NCBI RefSeq assembly: GCF_001949145.1
Contig: NW_019091367.1
Location: forward strand, 2,503,822-2,567,821
DNA length: 64,000 nt
DNA from: Acanthaster planci
Taxonomy: Eukaryota > Echinodermata > Asteroidea > Valvatida > Acanthasteridae
Direction of reading: 5' to 3'
Shown: positions 27,289 through 40,180 of the stretch, one piece after another
Layout of the letters: the number at the start of each line of letters is the position of its first letter
How positions within the stretch are numbered: position 1 is the stretch's first letter
The notes under the pieces: model-generated
Database searches by the model: none
The model's input: only the letters and a program-made list of their open reading frames with translations
What the model was told of the DNA's origin: nothing
Position numbers and translations under genes: made by a program

Positions 27289-29199
27289 GTTGGTGGAAAG
27301 AGCCCTGAATTTTGCAATTCAGTTTCAAGCATACACATCCATGTTAAGGTTTTTCAGTTTAAACACAAGACCAGATTCAAACTTAACGGCTGCAGTGTGC
27401 TTAAAAGGAAAATAAGATGGTGACTGCCTCTTTAATGTGGAGAATGTATTGAAAGTACAGTACATATGTACATGTGTTTTGTGTACATGCCTGTTTCCCT
27501 TTCCATTTCACGGCCATTACGTGCTCATTTCCTCGTTTTAGGTTTTGTAACAGGATAACTACTCTTGAGGTCAAGCAGGCTGAACTAATACGGTGCCTGA
27601 CAAAGTTTCTTCTGTGGAAACTTTTCATTTTGTTTTGTAAATACATGTACTAATCTGTTGTTGACATTGTAAATTAGTCATTGGATGTATATGTAAGTCA
27701 TTGGTTGTTTCAGTTAAAGAAGTCATCCTTTTTCCTGTGCTCAAGTGCTTTAGACAGACAGGCACACATGAAAAGGTGTCCCCAAAATCTGACTTTTGCA
27801 TGGAAATCAGGCGCGGAAAGATAGACTGGCTCATTATTCACAAATTAGTCAGGAAATGCCAGGAACCCCCCCTTTTTTGGAGGGCATTGTCATGCGCTGT
27901 ACTTGTTGACTTGTGATAACCTCTGCAACTTGCCCACTTGACTTCAGTCATTGATGAGCTGGTTTGCTTGTCGGAGAATGAAGCATCACCAATGCGGAAG
28001 GCTCTGTATTTACTGTGTGTGCGAGAGGGGGCACTTTTTACCTAGCAACAAGCTTGACACACTGTGTGCACACCAGTTATCACATGCAAAACTATTTCTG
28101 TTGTTTGACCTGGTGTTCGGCCACTCGTCGCTTTCAAACATGCATCACAAAGTGTGTTATTCAGCCAGTCGCGATTATTTGCAATTGCTATGAACAGTTG
28201 AATGCAAATTTGTGAACTAAGTCATGCTTCATGCTACCTACATGTACAGGTACCGGTATGCATGCCTGTCATTATTTTAACTCATATTTGTGACCAAGCT
28301 TGAGCTTTACGCTGCCTTTCCACCAACGTGGTATTGTTCCATTCTGTTTATGTATCCATTTGTTCCACTTGTTATTCCCAGACCTGAAATGCAGCTGACT
28401 GTAAGCTGAGCAGGACAGGAGGCACACATAGCTGAACTTTATTTGTACAATGTATACATGTGCCATTCTAACTTGTAAACAAATCCAGGTCTTTACAAGT
28501 GTCCATGTACAGTACATGTACATGTAGCATGTACACATGTATGTACCCTCATGGACATGTACATTGTACAGGTGTACATGTACAACTCCACTAGTGGGCA
28601 TGTGTATTACAACCTGTCATTTCCATGTAATGATCTCCATGCTATTTATGGCCGGCCAAGGTGTGAAGAACATTCCAATCCAATTACATGTACCTGTTTG
28701 CTGCATGCACTCTCTCAGCCAGCCAAGCCAGACGGGCTTCACTAGACTAGCCACCAGTCTCTCTTCTGGAGATGAATGGAAGCACAGTCGATGGAGCGGT
28801 GTTAAGACTGATCCATATTTCAGACGAATGCGAAAGTGAAGCAGATTTGACATCATGGAAAATTTGCAGCGAAATTTCGCCCGAGTTGAAATATGTTCAA
28901 CTTTTACGAATATTTTGATCTGCCCTCACAAATGCATAGTGTTCATTTTCCCTTTGGCGTGAAGTACATCTACATGTTCAAATGGCCTTTAATGTACTTT
29001 TGTGTGTGTGCTGTCTGGATTGGCTTCATACATGAACAAGAGAGGGAGCTTTTGTTACCAAGCAGTGATTACTGCACAGACAATACCTACTGCACAGACA
29101 GTATCTACTGTTGACATGCATGAGCATGGACATGCAGGGACAAAGTATACACATGCACATGTAGTGCAGGTGGTGCAAACTTTGCATTCACACTATCTA
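27289..29199. other. Non-coding stretch, no gene seen
   Basis: No supported exon. A dense palindrome cluster lies at about 28505-28585 (overlapping TACATGTA, GTACA and TGTAC motifs). Confidence 0.45.
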
Positions 29200-29201
29200 T
29201 A

Positions 29202-29631
29202 GAGGGATTTCACATTAGCGCTGTCTGCGCATATCTGCATTGAAACCGAGGCTCTCTGTGTTGAACTTCGTAGCGCACGCCCGCGGAGTCGACACAGTTC
29301 ATGCAGTATCCAGTTCGTAAGTGTGACGCCATTTCAGTTTAAACCACACCCACTGCACATGCAGATACACGACCACCGCAGGTACGTTAGTTCGCGGTAA
29401 ATTGTCGTTATTTTTTCTTTTGATTCGACATGTGGAGTCATCCTGAAAGACTCTTCCAAAAAATTTGCAGCCTGAACAGTCTGAATTTAACATACCTTCA
29501 GGTATTTTGTGTGTTGAGTCCTTACTTTCAATCGTCTGATTGTATTAAGAATTGAAGCTGACACGTACAGCCTCGTTTTCAAACGCAGAAGTGTGCAGAT
29601 CGATGCTAAAAGCGTCGCATTGGGATCCCTC
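29202..29631 (+). mobile_element. 430-bp TA-flanked inverted-repeat element, copy 1
   Basis: The element runs from GAGGGATTTCACATTAGCG to CGCATTGGGATCCCTC and is flanked by TA on both sides. The termini form a long imperfect inverted repeat: beyond GAGGGAT the two ends share AGCG-, TCTGC- and GAAAACGAGGCT-like blocks. A second copy, same orientation and nearly the same length, lies at 59231-59663. No transposase frame exists. TA duplication fits Tc1/mariner-type mobilisation, but the superfamily cannot be assigned from these ends alone. Confidence 0.85.
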
Positions 29632-29897
29632 TATTCCTTCCTCTTTGCCATGAAGGAATCCTCCATGTGTTGACTAAGCTATGCTCCATAAGGTTTGTTA
29701 CTTTCAGAGAACGGTTTTCAAGGCATTTTTGGTCAGAGAGTTGTTCAAAATAAAGAGGAACTGACAAGGAAACCAAACAAACCAAATCAGGCTAAGCGTT
29801 CGCAGTGTGAGAAAAATAAGTACAGATATGTTTTTTAAAACTAAAGTAAAAAAAAAAAATTAAAGGAATGTTCATACTAGGTGTATGTACATGTACA

Positions 29898-31260
29898 TAT
29901 CAATCAATCTATGATGGTTTATTTAAATATCCACCTTTAGCAACAGAAGGCCGAATTGTCGGTGAATTTACGGTATCTAGACAGTAAGACAGATAAATAA
30001 AACATAAACTTATATTGTTAAAATGAACGAAAAGACCATCTTAATAAAAGTTTTTATAAATTTGCATTCATAAAAAGGGGTTTACAAAGGAAATAAGAAG
30101 AAAAAATAAAACAGAATTAAAACGACGACAAAAAAACAATGAGACGTGACATTAAAACCCGACAGTAACTAACAAAAGGAATTACACTGTTAATGATCAA
30201 CACACATTTAAACAATGGACAAGGTATGGTAAGGCACTACTCTTCATCCTGTTGGTTTGACAGTGGAATTCAGGAATTTTGGCTTTGTGGGTGAGGGTCT
30301 TGACAGTGTTGGTAGAAGTTTTATTTGAAAATTTTTCCATAAATGAAACACAAAGGGATTTTCTACTGTCTTCCAAAGATTGGAGCTAACACCGGGAAAG
30401 TATTTCATCATGTGTTGTATCAGCGAATCCGAATATTATCTGCAACGCACGTTTCTAAATCGTCTCAATGCGTTCAAGTTGATTTTGAGTCAGGGCTCCA
30501 CTCCAAACTGGTACCGCGTATTCGGTGAGAGGCCTAATCTACCCAACATACATGTAAACAGTTCATAAATCCTCACTCAGTTCATAATGACTCTTCAAAA
30601 TGATGTGCACATAGCATGTATAGTTTGCCATTGGCACGTTTCTCAATATCCTTAACAGGTTTCCCATTTCGAATCATTTTGGATGTAAACGCCTTGTACC
30701 TTCGCAAACTAACAGTGGCTAGATTATGATCGCCGGTAAGGATGCCTGGTCCGTTTGGGGGATTTCGCATACAGGAAGTATTCATTGTAACACAGTTCAT
30801 CAGGATTTAGTTTCATCTTATTTCTATTAGACCGTTCGACAAGGTTATCTACTGCAGATTGGATATATGACAGCTGGCCAGTACCTCAGCACTCAACTAG
30901 TGTTAGATTGTCTACGTATTTAAATATGTGAAGTCAATCAGAAGGGTTAACATCACTAATCATTGACCCAAAAAAAAAATAGGTCCGAGTTTCGTGCCCT
31001 GAGGAACCTCAGCATTAAGTGTTAACCAGTCTGAGCAAGTAGAGTGGAATCTTACACGTTGTTGGCGAGACAAGTGAAAATTTCAAATCCACGGAAAGAT
31101 GGCAATTCTCACTGCGAGATCAATTGATTTTAATACCTTATAGCAATAGTGTGGTCGATTCTATCAGATGTCTTTGAGAAGTCTGTAATTACCACAGAAG
31201 ATGATGATTTGGGTTTCTCAGCATTAAGATATATTGGATGAAGCATGTAATTAGGTAATG
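29898..31260 (-). pseudogene. 5'-truncated, decayed LINE with reverse transcriptase remnant
   Basis: Read on the minus strand, broken frames carry the ordered motifs of a non-LTR reverse transcriptase. Motif A is at 31195-31150 (TDFSKTSDRIDH, normally DFSKAFD). Motif B is at 31004-30993 (VPQGTKLGP). Motif C is at 30918-30907 (YVDN instead of YVDD). A C-terminal thumb region near 30460-30340 has RALQIIF and LQSLEDSRKSLCV. The 3' end finishes in AATAAACCATCATAGATTGA-like sequence with a short GATT repeat (about 29900), as in L2/CR1-type elements. Many stops and frameshifts, and the Asp-to-Asn change in motif C, make it inactive. The endonuclease half is absent. Confidence 0.8.
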
Positions 31261-31285
31261 GCTAGTAGACAAAGATTTCCTGTTC

Positions 31286-31521
31286 CAAACTGGTCCAGGG
31301 CACAAGGAGAGGCGGGGCTGAAGTGTGAAATTTTCTACTGGCAGCTGTGCATATTGTGTAAAGATACAATGTCTCTTTAGTCACATGGTGCCAGTTCTGT
31401 CTTTAAGGCATGCATCAATGGGTCTTATACTTGCTGTACTTCACTCAGTTGTGCTAAAAATCGCTGCCGGTAGAAAATTTCACACTTCAGTCTCGCATCC
31501 TCTTGTGCCTTGGACCATTTG
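31286..31521. mobile_element. Short element with about 57-bp terminal inverted repeats
   Basis: The left arm starts at TGGTCCAGGGCACAAG (31291) and reads through GCTGAAGTGTGAAATTTTCT to CTGGCAGC. The reverse complement of the right arm (ending TGGACCA at 31517) gives the same sequence with few differences (GACTGAAGTGTGAAATTTTC, CCGGCAGC). A core of about 115 bp separates the arms. No coding capacity; a MITE is likely. It abuts the 5' end of the LINE relic. No clear target duplication was found. Confidence 0.8.
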
Positions 31522-34500
31522 CTGCCATTAGTCTCTGTCACTGTACATGTAGATATAACAAGTGTTTACTTCTGAAATTCTAGATAAAATTGAAAAATTT
31601 GATCCAAATTTTAAATTGGTCAGAAGATGTGAAATTACATACTGCTGGTGTTTGCGGATTTCTTCAGCAAGGAGACAAGTGTGGGAAGCACTAGTAATCT
31701 AGTTGCATTCCAAGCTGTTTTGTCTATATCTCCTTTGCTGTTTTCCCTGGAGGAAGAAATGCTTTCAGTTCTGTGTTATTCTGACCTTCTCATGTTTCAG
31801 TCAGTAATTTTTTTCAGAGGTGAACATTATACAATGTATGCCTGTGGTGATTAGTTCTGATGGTCAGGCTTACAGGTTGCCAAACCCCAAATCCCGGCTT
31901 TCAGGCAGGTGTTAGAGTGTTTCATTGGAGCAGAGTGTTGCATGCTTTAGTCCCTGGTGAGTAGGCGCTCTAATTCCAGAGATGTGTCAGCTTTTGTCTT
32001 TCTGCTCACGGATTGAGATGCCAGTCAGCTTGAAACTGGGGAAGAATCCCAGAAATTACAGATTTGACATTGGCTTTATTTTGTCGAATTACGGAGAGCC
32101 ACCGACATTCATCAGCCTTCCCCTCTCCCCTCGAGCTTAACCCCAAAAGCTTGACTCCTAAACCCTCTTAGATTCTTCAAAATCCTCTCGAAGGATTTGA
32201 AAGATTTTCTAAGATTTGGACGGGTATTATGTACATGTATCCTATATGGTACGTGTGCGCGTACATTTATTGTACATGGTAGTAAAGCCAGTGTTACACT
32301 GCGTGAAAGGTAGCTGGTGCCTCTTGAAAATCGTAGTCCATGTACACTGTACTGGTACCAAGAACATGCCTCGTTTCCAGCAGAGCGAAAGTTTGGGAGG
32401 ATTTACTACCGTATATATTTAATCGTTGGGTCAAGCTTAGTGAGTTTGCATGTTTGAACAAACATGCTTTTCAAACCATGTTTTCTCCCTCTGAAATCAA
32501 AACATTTTTAGAAGATGTATTGCAGAGAAAGCTTACATGTAAATTAGGATTTTTCATGACTGGCAATAGTAAGTGAATACACTACTTTGGCAGAGATTTT
32601 TAAATCTTGTACTGGCACATGTTGGTGTATATGGGATATTTGTTGTAGGTGGATACGGTCAAGTTCACACCCGACAGTAGCCCCTTTCGACTACGTAGAT
32701 TCAGGCACTGTGTGCTTCACAGGCAGGGTCTCCCGGGAAGTGTTTGCATTCCTCTCAGAGATTGGTGGCCCCAGACATGACTAATAACAGCTGCTTTAAT
32801 GTCTTCCTTGGTATCCAGTGGGCTGAGGCCCGATCGTTATGAAACAAGAGGTCGGAGAGGTTGATTGCGGAGCGGGCCGTGCAAATGTGTAAATATCACA
32901 AGCATCACTTAGGGTTAAAATTGGATCCCGGCGTGCGGCAAGGCAGAAAGGGAATAGTGCTTTTCATTGGCTCAGATTGATGGATGAGAAATTCGCATCA
33001 TTGTAATCGGTCATCAAATACACAAGTGCATTGGACACTGCTTTGTACAGTGTCTGTGCGTAACCATCACATTTCAGTGCAAACACATCATTTTTTCAGC
33101 CAGTATTACATAGCCATTGATACCCATATGTGAAGAGATCACATGAAAGGAGTCATTTGTCGACCCAGGGTACCAGGTGTATGAATTGATGTGAAAACGT
33201 TTTATGTACAATGTACCTTGGAGTGTCCTGCCATAACATACATGTAAATGTACCGGGTCTCAGTTTGGAGAACTTAATGTGATTGTGGTGTGATTTCAAA
33301 GAAAAAGCATGATTTATGCCTCTTTTGGCAAATCATCTCTAGATACATGTACTTTTCCAAAAATCTACATTGTACAGGCCTATATGATTATTTGCAGCTA
33401 CATTTTTCCAGTGGCTGATTTGACATGTGTGGCTTGTCCAATTGGATAATTGCTGCAACTATCTGACACCCGGCCTGAAGCATGTTGCAGCCAACCCAAG
33501 AAATGGGGGGGGGACAGGGAGGGTACCAGGAGCCAACGTGAGTCCACTTTATTGATTTGTCAAGTTGAAATTTAAAACCAGGCACTACTACTAGTAGGTT
33601 GTAAACCGTCTATGCACTTCATGTAATGTAGTAACATGTACAAACTTTGTGCTTGCTTCAGTCATTGGTTGGGCGTTGTCACATCTTCAGTCATGCCTCC
33701 GTGACGTCCTTGTTCCAACTGAAAGAATCGAAAGATTCGGCCAATTCAAAATGGCAGACGATAAGCAAGCTTTTTTGTCGGTTTTAAAAGAAGTGAATTC
33801 TGTGTACTTACCTTGCAATTTGTTGTTGCATTCAGTGAAACAAAATGTATACTTTCTTTGAGAATGTGAAAAAACATAGCATGCGTGGTGAGGAAACGTG
33901 CTAAAAACTGAGAGAAAATGCCATTTGCCTACAATGTTGTCTGCTAAATGTACCGTATGTTGTACTTTGTCTCTCTTGGATGACATACATGCAACATTTT
34001 CTGGTGACTGCGGTTTTTTTGCAGGCTCCCCGTAAACATATTCCTCAGTCATTCCAAGTTATTCCTAGTTATTATTCCTTAGTTATTCTTAGTTATACAT
34101 TAGCTTTGACGTCACATGCATACTTGTACATGTACTGTGTGTTTCTGGTTAGGGGTTATGAAAACATGTTCCAGACTGATGTGTTTCGTGTACGAGTGTG
34201 CACATCTGCATGTACATGTATGCATGATTCAAGTAGGTGGAGCCTGCACCTTGAGCGGCTGGAGAAAATCCAGCTTCGTGACTCGGACTGAGCAAGTCAG
34301 AAGTTTGTGCAAACAGTGTGTGAGCCCCAGGGGAGAGGGAACATTATTGCTTACTGACAAAACACCCCGCTTATTAATGTGGTACCCGTAGTCATGGGAG
34401 AAAAAATACATGTCTTTGCAAGTGGAACTTGAAAATATTTGCATGTCTCTTTTCTCCTGATGAGCATATGCTGATGTCAAAAGAGGTTTTGAGACATCAC

Positions 34501-35016
34501 TTCTATTACTCGTGAGACTTCTATTACTCATGTTCAGTTACCTGAATGTGGAAGTCTCAAGGCTCCGTGTGTACGTGTACATGCAGTGCATTATCAGAGA
34601 CTGGAAGAGCTATCCACAAACACTTACATGTACATGTACCCGGTATCCTGTCAAGCGCTAACCAGCAAGGATCACTGCAAGCTGTGATGGGGATCTAAGA
34701 TGTCAGACTGCAATGGCAAGAATTTTGTGAATTGACAGTGGAGACAAGCTTGTGATTCGCTGCGAGCACAGCAGATGCGTGCCAGGAAACAATTTGTTTT
34801 ACTTACCGCGTCCTTGGACACTTCGTGTATTTATTATTTATGATCAGCTACCTGTAGCAACAATGACAAATTATCAAGTAAACTTGTGAGGTGCCCTTGG
34901 GGCCAGTTCTGAGCACTACACCTTGCCAGAACATGCTTTGGAATTTACATATGTATCATTTTCGGGGTTTGCAAATCTTTGGCAAAACATGAACGTTCCT
35001 GCCTTGTAAGTTTCCT
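31522..35016. other. Non-coding stretch, no gene seen
   Basis: No supported exon. An ATG in good context at about 33751 follows a CCAAT-like ATTGG and a TGACGTC motif, but the short open frame matches nothing and its possible donors are in the wrong phase for the SRPK exon at 38029. Confidence 0.45.
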
Positions 35017-35160
35017 TTAACCCTCCGTCTGTTTTGTCAAAAACAGTCAAAAATGCCTTCCACTTGATTTCCCCCAGTACACAGACATATATGGAAATTT
35101 GACTGATTTTGACTGATGTGACAACTGTGTCGAGAGTGTATCTTAGCATAGGAGGGTTAA
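35017..35160. mobile_element. TTAA-flanked element, family B, copy 1
   Basis: A 136-bp unit (35021-35156) begins CCCTCC and ends GGAGGG, bordered on each side by TTAA. It aligns with 47677-47819 through TTTGACTGATTTTGACTGAT, GACAACT and the closing GGAGGGTTAA / GGAAGGTTAA. It is non-coding. The pattern again matches piggyBac-type TTAA insertion, but the sequence differs from family A (13294, 17999). Confidence 0.75.
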
Positions 35161-35640
35161 GGACGTGGAGGGACTACTAGACGTTGTCATAACAACTAAG
35201 CCAAATCATGGCAGGATCCCCTGTTCTGTTTTCCCAGACATCATTAGTGTGGCGAGAGGAATTTGCGGGATGCGTGCCTGTACCTCGCACGTCATCGTTC
35301 CCTCTAGCAGTCCACAAATTAATTGAGGAGCTTTAAGGGGGATGTGGTGTGGATGCACAAGGTAATCTCAGTCACACCTCAGTCAGACAGCATGCAGTGT
35401 TAGACTTCTTGCCAGATCCACAAATTTAGCAGACTTGGAAAATTCCACCCAGTGTACATGTACATAACATACATGTACATGTAAACCGGCACATCAGGTC
35501 TCAAACAAGCTGGATGTATGTCTTTAAGATGAGTAGTTTTTTCCATCAGGGAGATGTTCATTTCTGTATTTGGTATTCTTGTCCTATATATTTGCACTGT
35601 ATACTCAGTATTGTCTGAAGGCTTGTTTAGAAATTATTCA

Positions 35641-35730
35641 CAAACTTACTCTGGTGGGACTTGAACCCATAACCTGCTGCTTACTAGTGCAGATGTCTCA
35701 CCACTGAACCATAGAGCTTGCCTTGGATGT
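35641..35730 (-). repeat. tRNA-derived sequence (SINE head or tRNA relic)
   Basis: On the minus strand a box-A-like TGGTTCAGTGGTGAG is followed, about 40 bases later, by a box-B-like GGGTTCAAGTCCC. An anticodon-arm-like CTGC...GCAG stem lies between them. This is the internal RNA polymerase III promoter layout of tRNAs. The acceptor ends do not pair, so it is not a functional tRNA; it is a tRNA-derived SINE head or a decayed tRNA copy. Confidence 0.6.
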
Positions 35731-38028
35731 ACATGTATGCGTATATGTGTAAATTGCCGAAGACAGCCTAAAGTTCATGTATGTGAGGCCGAAGCACTTC
35801 ATATCCGTGGTAGGTTTTCTTTCCCCATACAGTAGTTACCAGGTATCCATGGAAACCAAATGCTTAAAGCCCACATTTGGATTTGAAGTGGTCTGAGGCT
35901 GTGGAGAAACACATGCACTCCTTCAACACTTCCCTACATGTACATTAAAGCGCCTTGGTAATCTGTATCATTCACATCAGGCAGGGGTATTTTGTGATGT
36001 AACGGTAACACGTAGCATGCTCCAAGGTTTGCACTTTCATTCAGGGTTCATTCTGGTCATGGATTACAGAATCTGCTGGGCAAATGGAAACACCAGTTGT
36101 AATTTTTGAAGGGTCAATGTGATTTAATTTTTTAGATACGTTATTCACATGTACATATATGTCTTTATAATATTCTTTAGTGTATGAAAACTGTTTGAAA
36201 TCCTTTTGAGGAATAAGTGCATTGCACTTTATTTAACACTAAAATTGTCCAAACTTTTTTGATAGCTGAGGATGCTGTTCCCTTGATGTCAGTCAGAGAA
36301 GACATTGCTCAATTTTACATTTCTCTGTTCAGAACGTGAACTGCCAAGGTGCTTGTTGACACTTGCCGATCCCTGTCCTATTTACTACAGTACATGTAAA
36401 TCAAAAGAGAAATGAAAATTTTAGGACAGCAAATTATAAAATCCAGCAGGTTGTTACATGTACATACGTATCAATACTGTACATTGTATATTCAGGTTTT
36501 CACCCTGGGATGACTTCATACAATGTAGATTTGCTCATGAATATGGAAATTTTTATTAGCATAAAAATCTAAAGGGCACCGAAACAGCTTTTAAACTACT
36601 GGTAGAAAAACCAATTCAACAATAAGGTGTGCTTAACTATAAAGGTGCATTTTCAAGGTATTTCACAAAATAATAGTATTGTGTGGACCCTCTAAAGGTT
36701 TCCCGAATGTGACATGTTACTACAAAATGAGCTGAAAGTTGGAATTTTCAAAAAATGAGATATTGGTATCTTTGAATTCAGCAGAAAGAGAGATTTCCAG
36801 TGTACATGGAACACTTGCAGTAAAAGTACCCGTATAGGGTGACACTGTGACATTATTCTGGCAGCTTTGGGTCTTTTTTCCGGCATTGTTTCAGGCACGA
36901 ATAATGCTTGAAATTGCTGAGAAAATGACATCTCTAAATGCCTGACCCTGCGAAAAAATTTCGAATGAAATACATGTAGATGGGTTACTCTGTCCAAATA
37001 TTACAAAAATTGACCTCCACTTCAATACTTGACTTTGAACCCTCAAAATAGGAAAGAGCCGGATGCCGGGTCACAAATGATACACATTTAGCTTGTGCTC
37101 ATCTTATTGTCAGTCTTGTGCAAGGCTTATGATACGTTTCATTACCTTGAACATGTATACATGTACATGTATGTACATTTTGTAACCACTGCCTTTCTCC
37201 TACTGTGTTATTCATACCAGTACCCATTTTGTTTGCAGTACACACTGTATATCTACATGTATTTGTAAATTTTAACGTAATGAATTTATATGATGTAAAG
37301 GGACAAAGGGAATTCCCCCAGGCATTGCAGGACATCAAACTGAAGATGAGACCTCCTTCAGAATTTCCCGTGCGACATGCGGCATTACTTCTCCATCTTG
37401 TCTAATTCTTGAGTGGAGATCTCCTGTTCCCTTGAGTAAAGCATGTAAAATGTACTTGTATGGAGGCTAAGTTCAAGAAGATGCTGCAGGAAATGCCTCA
37501 GGGAGCACTTGGAGTTACTTGTGAAGGCAAGGAGATAGGACTGCAAAATGTTGCTGTGATGTCCAAACAAGGAAATAAATTCATTTCAGTTCATGATCCA
37601 TCGTTGTTGGTGCATCTTGTATTCGCGAAGTGCATGTATAGAATCTGTTCAGAGTCCTCCCATATTGCCTGCTGTTCATGTGGATGGCCATATTTGCAAA
37701 AATACATGTACCACCCTTGGTTGGTGTAATATTTTACATGTACATTGTACCTGAAAATATACATGTAGACACTGTACATTTGCCCAGTGGCTTTGAAAGG
37801 GGGTCCTACTTTCATTATGAGTAGTAATGAAGTATTTTTTCTTGGGTACCATGATAGCTGTGTGGGATTTTTTTAACAATTACTGACTTATTCTTTTGTG
37901 CTTTTGTGCTGATGGCTAGCCATAGTCTTTACTCCGCAGTGAGCAGGCTGGTCTTGTTTGAACATACTGATTAATTTCTACTGGAAAGTATTAAACTGCT
38001 CACGTACAGTTCTCCTTGTTCACCACAG
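35731..38028. other. Non-coding stretch upstream of the first certain exon
   Basis: No supported exon. The last bases are a good splice acceptor: a pyrimidine-rich TTCTCCTTGTTCACCACAG ends at 38028. An open frame at 37460-37729 is discussed among the rejected items. Confidence 0.5.
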
Positions 38029-38255
38029 GTCTCATCCCAGTAAGCCGTCCCAGAAGCCCCTGGACTCCTCAGACGAGGAGGAGCCCCAAGACAACAGCTA
38101 CTTCCGGGAGGATGGCGTCAACGAACGCGACAACCTCATCACGGACGGGGACCAGCGGGATGAGAGATATCGGGCGGAGGAGGACGAGGAAGAAGAGGAG
38201 GAACAACTGGGATCCGACGATGATGAGCAAGAGGACCCCAAGGATTACTGCAAAG
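38029..38255 (+). CDS. SRPK: SRPK exon A: acidic N-terminal region
   Basis: The exon starts with the third base of a codon and ends after the first base of a Gly codon (AAAG|GTGGG). It encodes Ser/Lys/Pro-rich sequence, then long acidic runs, ending in LGSDDDEQEDPKDYCKG. That ending matches the conserved block just before the kinase domain of vertebrate SRPKs. The acidic part before it is longer than in human SRPK1. No in-frame ATG lies in this exon, so translation must begin in an upstream exon. Acceptor: CACCACAG at 38028. Confidence 0.95.
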
Positions 38256-39949
38256 GTGGGCGGTTGATGCTCAAAGGCTGTTTGGTATTAAAACCCTCAT
38301 GAAAATTTTCGTTTTCAGTGAAGTTTTCATACACCCGCAAGTGTGTTGTACTCAATGCTGTCAGTCAACATTGGTTCCTCAGTGTCCAGCAGTTCCTAGA
38401 GCACTAAGATTGTAGTGTAGATCTGTAAATTGAGCAGAGGCAAACACTTCAGCATTGGGATTTATAACTAAATGATCACCGTCTGTAGCCTGTTTTACAT
38501 GTACTTGCAAGATCTATGAAGCTTCAGCCCCATTGCGTGATCCATTATGAGTAGATACAATGTAGATTTATAGTGATTGCCCTCAAGAATGACCTGTCTC
38601 AGGTTTTTATTGCAGTGATAGGTCATTGGTTTGTGACTTTTTGTTCTGGAACATTGGTATCAGTAATAGGTTTTTTGGGGGGAGGGACGTCAAACTGTAG
38701 GCGATACATAGCTCTCCTAAAAGTACCCATATTGGCCTGGGACGCATTCTCAACACTTGAGCATACATGTACATGGGTATCTGTGTACATGTATGCATGC
38801 ATGTGCTGTTCATGTACCTGGTATATGTTTGCAGGTTGAGTTTTAAGAACAGTACTGGTACCTGAAGTTTGCAGCGGTTTAAGTTGAAAGCTGGCCTGCC
38901 ACTGTCAATGCATCAGTTGGTCTTCCGACTGCCCACAGGACCGGTCAGACACCCATCGAGTCCGATGCCGTGGCTGGTCCGAGGAACAGAGCAGTCACGC
39001 CAGCTGTCGCTGCCAAATGGCAGTTGGTTTCCAGGATCGAATGGAATGAGTCTCTCGCCGTGCCGACCCCAAAATAACCACATATGGGGGGGGGAAGTCC
39101 AGGTGATTGAGGACCGTGACAAGATGGTCATTTGGTTCACGCATTTTCAGCGCCAGATGGTTGATCATCCGTTATTTACTGTGTTTGCAGTTGGAATGCC
39201 AAGAGGATTCCGCTAAAGAGGTGTTTTGGGGTGGGTCAAAAAATGCGGTAAATGTATACTGTCTTGGTGTTTATAGTCATGAACAAATTATGAATAAAAG
39301 AACTGTGGAAATTTTGTCCCAGATGTACCTGTATACTGTATTTAGACATAGATCCTGTGTACATAGTAAACTGTTCTTTCCTCTGTTGCTAGTGGCCACT
39401 TAACTGTACTTTACGTGTATTTGTACTCAGAAACTATGGCCACTGTTGGATGGGGATTTACATGTACAGTTGTTGAACTAGTTTTTACAGATATTCTGTA
39501 CTACAACATGCATTTACTTGTACATGTATTTCACTTTGATAAGAAACCCTCCAATGGCGTCTACACAGTGCATTGTTGCCAGCTTGTCTTGTCCAATGTT
39601 GCCTTGCTTTTTGTGTAGGCCTACTGGGTACATGTAGTCCTTGGCCAGGCACCCAGAGCACCTCTTGGGTGAATGATCTCTTGGTCAGTTTCTCTTATTG
39701 TAGGGGGTTGTGCGTGGGTAGCATTGGATCTTGGTCTTTTGGTAGTGACCATATCTGGTGTACCCAAGGTCACATTTACATGGTAATTGATACTTTTCCA
39801 CCCTGCTGTGAGACAACAGGATGCGACAGATGTTTTAAGATTCACACGCTGTAAAAGACTGTTTTTCACCATCAGTGTACTGGTACATTTACTGTATGTA
39901 CAAGTACATGGATTTTCAGACTTGAATAGTTTCCCCTGTACCACAGTGT

Positions 39950-40180
39950 TTGGGGAGTCAGGTTGGCATTGTTCTTTCCTTGCCTTCCACCTCTGTAGTC
40001 TGGGTTGGATTCCCGGTTGGTCCACATGGGGATTGGGTTGCCTGATTTTATGGGTTTTACGGAGAATATTCCTCTGGAGTTTTCCTCCCACCTCCGTGAC
40101 ATGTCTGTTCCGCATTGGCTCCTCTCTACAGGTTTCTTCGGGCTCATTAGCTACAGTGCCTTGGGCGCTTTTGAGGAATC
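39950..40180 (+). repeat. Possible SINE/LINE-tail fragment
   Basis: The segment contains a box-B-like GGTTGGATTCCCGG, followed by TTTTACGGAGAATATTCCTC, GGAGTTTTCCTCCCACCTCC and a GTGCCTTGGGCGCTTTTGAG tail. The GTTTTCTCC...GTTTCCTCC module resembles the one in the better-preserved SINE at 53061-53337. No target duplication was found, so the borders are approximate. Confidence 0.35.

Noticed and set aside
33751-33861. ATG in good context (MADDKQAFLSVLKEVNS) after CCAAT-like and CRE-like motifs
   Set aside because: All plausible donors end on a codon boundary and cannot join exon A in frame, and the peptide matches nothing I recognise.
35641-35730. Functional tRNA gene
   Set aside because: Box A and box B are present, but the acceptor strands do not pair and the anticodon loop has the wrong size.
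37460-37729. Open frame starting MEAKFKKMLQEMPQG, slightly like the start of a small roadblock-type protein
   Set aside because: Similarity is only impressionistic, the second half degenerates into palindrome-derived sequence, and no flanking exons fit.
38869-39216. 115-codon open frame in intron A-B
   Set aside because: No similarity to SRPK or other families, and the kinase sequence runs directly from exon A to exon B without a missing part.
39621-40115. 164-codon open frame on the minus strand
   Set aside because: It overlaps a SINE-like fragment and palindromes and has no protein family features.
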